10,939 bases of DNA. Source: DAOQAK01 sp043801235. Its GTDB lineage: Bacteria > Bacteroidota > Bacteroidia > Bacteroidales > CG2-30-32-10. The DNA is taken from contig JAZDMF010000042.1 of the NCBI GenBank assembly GCA_043801235.1, forward strand, positions 1 to 10,939. The letters are read 5' to 3'. Positions 6,026 to 10,939 of this stretch are shown in pieces. Position 1 is the stretch's first letter. Every line of letters begins with the position of its first letter. A program made the translations under genes and the position numbers. The notes below the pieces were generated by a model, which ran no database searches, was not told the DNA's origin, and saw only the letters and a list, made by a program, of their open reading frames with translations.

Positions 6026-8395
6026 TCAGAAAGGATAACCGATACCAAAATTGATGGTAAAATCGGAAGGCTTTATATATTTAAAAACCCAGCGTTGCCC
6101 CTCTGGCTTGGCAGGATCTACTACTCTAATTCCGAAATCTAGACGCAGAATAAAAAAACTGAAATCGAACCTTAAGCCAAAACCAGTACCCACAGCAATC
6201 TGTTGATAAAAAGAAGAAGTGAATTCGGCATCGGTCATATTATCATTTTTTTTATTGAGCCAGATATTTCCGGCATCAATAAATAAAGCGCTCTTTAAAA
6301 AACTGTATACAGGAAAGCGGTATTCCAGATTACCTAAAAGATTAATGTCGCCTGTATGGTTCAGCTGAGTTTGAGAAGTATCACAATATGCACCGGGTCC
6401 CAGTGTATAAATTTTCCATGCTCTCATTCCATTGGCGCCACCTGAAAAAAAGCTTTTTTCAAAAGGAAGGACTTTGGAATTTCCATAGGCAATTCCAGCG
6501 CCTGTGCTGACACGGAAAACCAGAGTGTTGAACTCGTTAAAAACAAAATAATGCCTGTAATCAATATCGGTACGTGCATATTGCGAATATTTAATATTAA
6601 AGACCTCATAGCTGTTATCCGTTTTATAATTATTAAAAATAACATTTTTCAATCTCAGCAGGTTCCCTGACCACTCGGCATTTCCCTTAAAATATGAGAA
6701 ACTTAGGGATTTGCCGATCTGCTGATTATTGAAAATATAACTGAACCTGCCAGCCATAATCATATGGTCGATATAACTGTTCTTTATTTTCGGGTCGTTG
6801 ATGGAATTTATTTTGTCAAGGAATTCGTCGGTAGGGTATATTTTCACCGAGTTCACATCGGCCGGATAAAAAATAATTTTCTGGTATTTTGAGTTTTTAA
6901 ATTCCCAGCCGTATGTAAAATTCACTATATACCGAGTATAATCCGGCCTGCGCTGATAATTCAACCCGGCATTAATGTATGTTTTGGGCATAAAGTATTT
7001 TGAAAACCTTTCCTGCTTTACAGGCATAAGGAAAAATTTCGGGATGTCAAGTCCTGCATCAGCGCCTGTTTCTACCGTATTGGGTATAATCTGTTCTATA
7101 CCTGTTTCATCACTGGGTTCGTCAAGCACTTTCTGAACCTCCATAGCGCCCCGTATCTTGAATTTGAATATTTCCGCAGCGCGGAAAATATTCTTATTCT
7201 GATAAACAAGGTTGCCTGCCACTCCCAGGTTTCCTGCCGAATTGGTCGCTTCAGTTTCAACGGATACTGACTGTATGGGTGTTCGTGTCAGTAGAATTTT
7301 ACAATCAAGTTTCTTATTTATTATGCTGCTGCTGTCATCCGTTTCGGAGAACTGAATATTCACAAACTTGAAAATTTTAAGATCCATCAGGCTGTTGTAA
7401 GTATCATCAACATCCCTCAATTTATAGTAATTGCCCTGTTTATAAAAAATGGACTGGGTAATTGTTTTAGGTTTTATTTTCAGCGTATCCTTGAATACAA
7501 ATGTGTATAATGACTGGGATGATGTTTTTTTCCTGGGCATGGCCCAATAGGGATACTTCTTATGATTCGCTGTATCCAGGTCAAGAGAACTGTAATTAGG
7601 ATATATGTAAATATTATTTATTAAATACATTTTATGCGTTGCAGGGACAACAGAATCCGGAAATTCCTTAAGTTTCATCACGGGATTTTTAACTTCAAGA
7701 GTAATATCAAGCTTGTGTTCTCCAAAAGCACTGTCAGCTTCATATGAAATATATTCTTTTGAAAAAAAGAAGTAACCGTCGTTTTTAAGTTTGGTTGTTA
7801 TCCTTTCTCTTTCATCCTGAAGAACGTCAGCATCAAAAATGTTCCCCTTGTGGATATAGCTGTTGACAGTATCGGCTATGATGATGCTTTTTAACACAGG
7901 ATCTTCGATATGAAAATTAATGTTACGCAGGTAATACGGAGAAGAAGAACAAATAATGTAATTGATCTTTTTTGCTTTTTTCTTTTTATAGGTTATCTCT
8001 TTTTTAACCGTAGCATTAAAATATCCTTTTGAGTTCAGGTAAAGTTTTATTTGCTTCACCGATTTATTTGTAAGCAGAGTGTCAAGAATTACAGGCGGTT
8101 CACCAATTATATTACCCATTTTATATATACCCAGCCATTTTAAAAATTTATGTTCTTTTTTGCTGTGAGAAATATTATACACACCCAAGTGAAAACGGAA
8201 CAAGCTGAAAATTCTCCTGTTGGGTTTTTGCTTTATATAGCTGCTGATATCATCTGTGCTGATATTTTTATCATCGATGGTGATTTTATTTTTATTAACG
8301 AGGTACTCGCTTTCAGTAAGTGTTTTGGCAGGATTACAGGAATAAAAGAAGTAACCACAGAAAATAAGAAGAAAATATATAATGTTTTTTCTCAA
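6026..8395 (-). CDS. tamL: TamL-type outer-membrane translocation/assembly protein (BamA/TamA superfamily, lipoprotein form)
   Basis: A 789-residue Omp85-type protein. It starts with a signal peptide leading to FFYSC, with Cys20 as the likely lipidated residue. The lipobox is imperfect (Phe at -3, Tyr at -2). N-terminal lipidation separates TamL of Bacteroidota from proteobacterial TamA. Residues from about 55 contain QKPNRRIFSLFRFHLG, which I recognise from TamL proteins, then POTRA-like regions, for example GYFNATVKKEITYKKKKAK and DGYFFFSKEYI. From about residue 380 it becomes a beta-barrel. FSGGANGMRAW (650-660) is the loop-6 motif in its TamL form, with R658 as the conserved arginine. The last strand ends GIGYPF, the C-terminal aromatic signal for barrel insertion. 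The first codon is TTG at 8393-8395; no in-frame ATG lies between it and the upstream stop, so TTG is probably real. TamA partners TamB, which is not in this window. The gene has its own promoter candidate. Confidence 0.85.
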   Translation of the reverse strand: MRKNIIYFLLIFCGYFFYSCNPAKTLTESEYLVNKNKITIDDKNISTDDISSYIKQKPNRRIFSLFRFHLGVYNISHSKKEHKFLKWLGIYKMGNIIGEPPVILDTLLTNKSVKQIKLYLNSKGYFNATVKKEITYKKKKAKKINYIICSSSPYYLRNINFHIEDPVLKSIIIADTVNSYIHKGNIFDADVLQDERERITTKLKNDGYFFFSKEYISYEADSAFGEHKLDITLEVKNPVMKLKEFPDSVVPATHKMYLINNIYIYPNYSSLDLDTANHKKYPYWAMPRKKTSSQSLYTFVFKDTLKIKPKTITQSIFYKQGNYYKLRDVDDTYNSLMDLKIFKFVNIQFSETDDSSSIINKKLDCKILLTRTPIQSVSVETEATNSAGNLGVAGNLVYQNKNIFRAAEIFKFKIRGAMEVQKVLDEPSDETGIEQIIPNTVETGADAGLDIPKFFLMPVKQERFSKYFMPKTYINAGLNYQRRPDYTRYIVNFTYGWEFKNSKYQKIIFYPADVNSVKIYPTDEFLDKINSINDPKIKNSYIDHMIMAGRFSYIFNNQQIGKSLSFSYFKGNAEWSGNLLRLKNVIFNNYKTDNSYEVFNIKYSQYARTDIDYRHYFVFNEFNTLVFRVSTGAGIAYGNSKVLPFEKSFFSGGANGMRAWKIYTLGPGAYCDTSQTQLNHTGDINLLGNLEYRFPVYSFLKSALFIDAGNIWLNKKNDNMTDAEFTSSFYQQIAVGTGFGLRFDFSFFILRLDFGIRVVDPAKPEGQRWVFKYIKPSDFTINFGIGYPF

Positions 8396-8415
8396 AAGAC
8401 GAATTGATTATTCTA

Positions 8416-8447
8416 CAAATTTAAGAAAGTATGTTTTCATTAAGCAA
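8416..8447 (-). promoter_or_regulatory. Bacteroidota-type promoter of tamL
   Basis: On the minus strand TTG (plus 8445-8447) is separated by 21 bases from TAAATTTG (plus 8416-8423), an exact match to the -7 consensus TAnnTTTG. The predicted transcript start falls near 8409, giving a very short leader before the TTG start codon at 8395. It lies in the 61-base gap after the TMTC-like gene, so tamL can be transcribed on its own. Confidence 0.6.
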
Positions 8448-8456
8448 TTAATCACA

Positions 8457-10499
8457 TCACTTTACCTTTGAAGATATTTTTTGAGAATAGAAATCATATT
8501 TTCCCAAATCGCCTTTTTTCTTGAAGTAGGTTGCCAGAAAAGCATTCACTTTATCGTTCACAGGTGCAACCGCTATGGCCTTTTCCCAATAGCTAACGGC
8601 TGTAGCAGTATCTTTTAATGCTCCATAATAATTGCCGATATTTATGTAAGGGCTGTCGGAGGAAGGATTAATTTTAATGATTTTCATATTCAGTTCTATT
8701 GCACGATCCATATCGCCGGTCGCATACACAAGATTAGCCCAGCGTGAAATCAATTCGATATTGGCAGAATCTTTTTTTACAGCCTTTTCATAATAATATA
8801 AAGCCTTTACCGTATCGCCTTCCTTATCGTATGCAAAAGCAAGGTTATAAACGGTTTCATGGCTCAGGCTGTCGATTTCTTCTGCTTTTTTGAAATATGA
8901 AAGTGCCGATCCGTAATCTTTATAAAACATAAAATAAATGGTGCCGATGTTATTATATACCGAAGGAAACTCCGGATAAATTTCAATTGCCATAATGTAA
9001 TGATTCAATGCCAGTTCAATTTTAGATTGATCAGCAGGCTTGTTTTTTTTGACACCCTCATAAACCTGTCTCATTATTTCATCAGCATAAAGCGAATTGG
9101 CCTTTGCCGATTCTTCAAGGTGAACGATATCTGCTTTGTAAAGCGTAGCATGATTTTTCCAGTCGCGGTTGCGTGCAATGGTTTGAGCAGAATAAACCAG
9201 TATTATGACAGATATTATTAAATAAACAGTCCACGGTAATTTATCAGCTTTGATTTTTCCTTTTTGAATCATTCTATTAATAATCATCAGGATCACTCCT
9301 CCTATTGCAACGCAGAATCCAAATGAAGAAACAAACAGAAGCCTTTCGCCAATAATACCGGGAATGGGCAAATACAGGTTGGCAAACATTGTAAGCCCGA
9401 TAAGATAAAACATAATGCCGAATGAAATAATCCTGTTTTTATAGAATAAAAAAACACCTGCTGAAAAAAGAAAAAGATAAATTATTATGGAAAGTATCAC
9501 CCTGAAATCACCCATTCCGGTCAGAGGCACAGTACCAAAACCATAATAAAAGCATAAGGGATACGGAATAAACACCAATTTGAAATAATACAGCAGGCCC
9601 ATAAAACCCAGGCATATCCTGTTATATAAAGAGTTGTCAAGAAATAAGGGGTTTTCATAACCGTTCAGTATTTTGTCTTCTGCAGGCAGGGCAATGTCGG
9701 GCGCTTTGTACACTGCATAGCCCAGAATAATTATGAATACTGAAAACACCAGCAGGGAAAGGTATTTCCGCAGCAAAGTTTTGTTCTCGGGCAGCAGTAT
9801 TTTTTTAGGATTCACCGGTTTTATAAAGAACTGCAGGATGATTACAGGAATGATGATGCAAAAAACTAAACCCGTTTGCTTTGACAGTATTGACAAGGAA
9901 ATACTGATAAATCCCAATATTAAATATAGCCCTCTTAGTTTTTGAGAGGTGACCGCCTTAATAAAAAAGAGAGAAGCAGCAACAGCAAACAAAAAGCAGA
10001 GCAGTTCCTCCCTGTTCTTCAGGTTGGCAACCACTTCGGTGTGCAAAGGGTGAGCGGCAAATAATAGAATAATCATGAGTTTAAGGGAGCCGGAAATATC
10101 GGGAAATATTTTATTTAACAATTTCAATAATAACAGCAGCAAGCCAATATACAGCAGAATATTTATAAAATGACTTACATGCGGATTTTGCGTAAAAAAT
10201 TCGCTTTCTATCGCGAAAGTTGATTTTGCCACAGGGCGGTAACCATACTCATTCCTTTCATCTTCCCTGTAATGCGAAGTAAATATTTCGGGAATTGCGC
10301 TTATGCCCTTCATCACCTGTTTATTTTTTAATACGACAAGGTTATCGTCGAGGGAATAATCGTTAGGGATGGTGTTACCATAAAGGATGAAAGCAAAAAT
10401 TGCAATTATTAAATAATGAAATCGCGACAATTTCGGAATTTTGCTTTTTTCAGGAAACTTTGAAACTTTAGAAATTTTATTTGCACTTTTAGCCATCAT
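8457..10499 (-). CDS. TMTC-like GT-C membrane protein with C-terminal TPR repeats
   Basis: About 680 residues from the ATG at 10499; a second ATG follows directly at 10496, and a TTG further up at 10517 is less likely. A lysine-rich N-terminus precedes the first membrane helix. The first outer loop has NDYSLDDN, with the paired acidic residues used by GT-C glycosyltransferases, and then GYRP. HPLHTEVVANLKNREELLCF, near residues 150-169, is another family signature. A middle segment (LVFIPYPLCFYYGFG) resembles DUF1736. GERLLFVSSFGFC and ARNRDWKNHATLY match hallmark motifs of TMTC O-mannosyltransferases. About ten or more hydrophobic helices are visible. The last 170 or so residues form four to five TPR units (YNNIGTIYF, YNLAFAYDKEGD, YINIGNYYG). 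Family members transfer mannose from a dolichol-linked donor in eukaryotes; the bacterial donor and acceptor are unknown. Protein O-glycosylation in the periplasm is a possible role. Confidence 0.8.
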   Translation of the reverse strand: MMAKSANKISKVSKFPEKSKIPKLSRFHYLIIAIFAFILYGNTIPNDYSLDDNLVVLKNKQVMKGISAIPEIFTSHYREDERNEYGYRPVAKSTFAIESEFFTQNPHVSHFINILLYIGLLLLLLKLLNKIFPDISGSLKLMIILLFAAHPLHTEVVANLKNREELLCFLFAVAASLFFIKAVTSQKLRGLYLILGFISISLSILSKQTGLVFCIIIPVIILQFFIKPVNPKKILLPENKTLLRKYLSLLVFSVFIIILGYAVYKAPDIALPAEDKILNGYENPLFLDNSLYNRICLGFMGLLYYFKLVFIPYPLCFYYGFGTVPLTGMGDFRVILSIIIYLFLFSAGVFLFYKNRIISFGIMFYLIGLTMFANLYLPIPGIIGERLLFVSSFGFCVAIGGVILMIINRMIQKGKIKADKLPWTVYLIISVIILVYSAQTIARNRDWKNHATLYKADIVHLEESAKANSLYADEIMRQVYEGVKKNKPADQSKIELALNHYIMAIEIYPEFPSVYNNIGTIYFMFYKDYGSALSYFKKAEEIDSLSHETVYNLAFAYDKEGDTVKALYYYEKAVKKDSANIELISRWANLVYATGDMDRAIELNMKIIKINPSSDSPYINIGNYYGALKDTATAVSYWEKAIAVAPVNDKVNAFLATYFKKKGDLGKYDFYSQKISSKVK

Positions 10500-10622
10500 T
10501 AATAATTTAATCCTCAATTGCTATTAAAAATTGTTTAAAAGTAAAAAATAAAATCAACTCTGGACATGAGATTGTTTTTGCATCAAGATTCCGGGAACCG
10601 AAAAAATCACTTCATATTATTA

Positions 10623-10752
10623 GAAGTTATCTCAAAAATAAAATTATTGTCTTTCTGAACATAGTGAAGAAACTAAATGTTCTATTTATAAGATGCCTCG
10701 CTTCGCCCGGCATGACAGAAAGGCCTAAAGAATATATTTTTGAGATAGCTTC
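10623..10752. repeat. MITE-like element with long inverted arms
   Basis: The outer arms share a perfect 13-base inverted repeat, TATCTCAAAAATA (10628-10640) and TATTTTTGAGATA (10735-10747), extended outward by GAAG and CTTC and inward by CTTTCTG (10651-10657) with CAGAAAG (10716-10722). Inside is a block resembling a widespread bacterial dispersed repeat (CTGAACATAGTGAAGAA on the left, CTCGCTTCGC...GGCATGACAG on the right). It encodes no convincing protein. The structure suits a non-autonomous mobile element or a large hairpin RNA. Target duplications are not obvious. Confidence 0.65.
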
Positions 10753-10792
10753 AAGTGTCAAGTTAAATATAAATTATCAGTCATGCAGAACT

Positions 10793-10816
10793 TGCCTGCC
10801 CGCCGTCAGCCTGAGG
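10793..10816. repeat. Degraded G+C-rich palindrome
   Basis: TGCCTGCC is followed by CGCCGTC and then a decayed right arm AGCCTGAGG. The middle seven bases are the exact reverse complement of the loop in the palindrome at 3597-3621. This identifies it as the same element inverted, with mutations in one arm. Confidence 0.6.
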
Positions 10817-10861
10817 AGTAATTTTTTACAAAAAAAACAATATAAATGACGTTTTATTCAA

Positions 10862-10903
10862 GTTCGATATTCGAAATTCGTTATTCATTATTCATTATTT
10901 ATT
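10862..10903. repeat. Heptamer array, consensus ATTCNNN
   Basis: Six units in perfect 7-base register from 10862: GTTCGAT, ATTCGAA, ATTCGTT, two copies of ATTCATT, then ATTTATT. The first four bases are conserved and the last three vary, as in the array at 5939-5973. It lies 46 bases beyond the degraded palindrome. Confidence 0.8.
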
Positions 10904-10939
10904 TCGTTCAATGTTAGTTATTTAGAAAAATACGTCAAT

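Larger units (their letters stand above)
10500..10939. other. Repeat-rich non-coding end of the window
   Basis: I see no gene in these 440 bases. The first 120 or so are A+T-rich and probably hold the promoter of the TMTC-like gene, but I found no good TTG-N19-21-TAnnTTTG match. The remainder consists of three repeat structures: an inverted-repeat element (10623-10752), a degraded G+C-rich palindrome (10793-10816) and a heptamer array (10862-10903). The final 36 bases show nothing recognisable. Confidence 0.6.

Noticed and set aside
5842..6048. Open minus-strand frame of 68 codons between tamL and the helicase
   Set aside because: Its sequence is the translation of the heptamer arrays and palindrome, it overlaps the tamL 3' end, and it has no recognisable domain.
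6026..8395. BamA
   Set aside because: The lipoprotein-type start, the QKPNRRIF segment and the MRAW form of the loop-6 motif point to TamL, not the five-POTRA BamA.
10664..10849. Open plus-strand frame of 61 codons at the right end
   Set aside because: It reads through the inverted-repeat element and the degraded palindrome, and its composition is that of the repeats, not of a protein.

Overview
The window looks like chromosomal DNA of a member of the Bacteroidota. The evidence is an A+T-rich sequence, a secreted protein ending in a type A type-IX-secretion sorting domain, a lipoprotein-type TamA homologue (TamL) found in this phylum, a TTG-N21-TAnnTTTG promoter and mostly weak Shine-Dalgarno signals. 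Genus cannot be read from the sequence.

Layout. Bases 2-124 hold the C-terminal end of an IS5-like transposase that starts outside the window. A tight plus-strand set of four genes follows (276-4314): a secreted eight-repeat beta-propeller with a sorting domain, a VTC/CYTH-type polyphosphate polymerase domain protein, a DUF4956 inner-membrane protein and a DUF2490 outer-membrane beta-barrel. Gaps between them are about 20, 10 and 1 bases. This set converges on, and overlaps by 6 bases, a minus-strand RecD/Dda-like DNA helicase (4309-5754). Further right on the minus strand are tamL (6026-8395, probable TTG start, own promoter) and a TMTC-like GT-C membrane protein with C-terminal TPRs (8457-10499).

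How the genes may work together. The four plus-strand products would occupy cytosol, inner membrane, outer membrane and cell surface. Pairing a VTC-type polymerase with DUF4956 suggests a split bacterial counterpart of the yeast VTC complex, in which polymerase and membrane channel act together. The propeller and barrel would add surface parts. This is inference. The helicase, TamL and TMTC-like genes look like ordinary core or envelope functions with no evident link to the cassette.

Non-coding DNA. The spaces between genes are rich in one composite repeat family. G+C-rich palindromes built on TGCCTGCC/GGCAGGCA lie next to degenerate heptanucleotide arrays of consensus GAATNNN (ATTCNNN on the other strand). 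Palindrome-plus-heptamer pairs occur at 3597-3642, 5796-5973 and 10793-10903. The first lies in frame inside the DUF2490 gene, just before its signal-peptide core. A separate element of about 130 bases with long inverted arms lies at 10623-10752.
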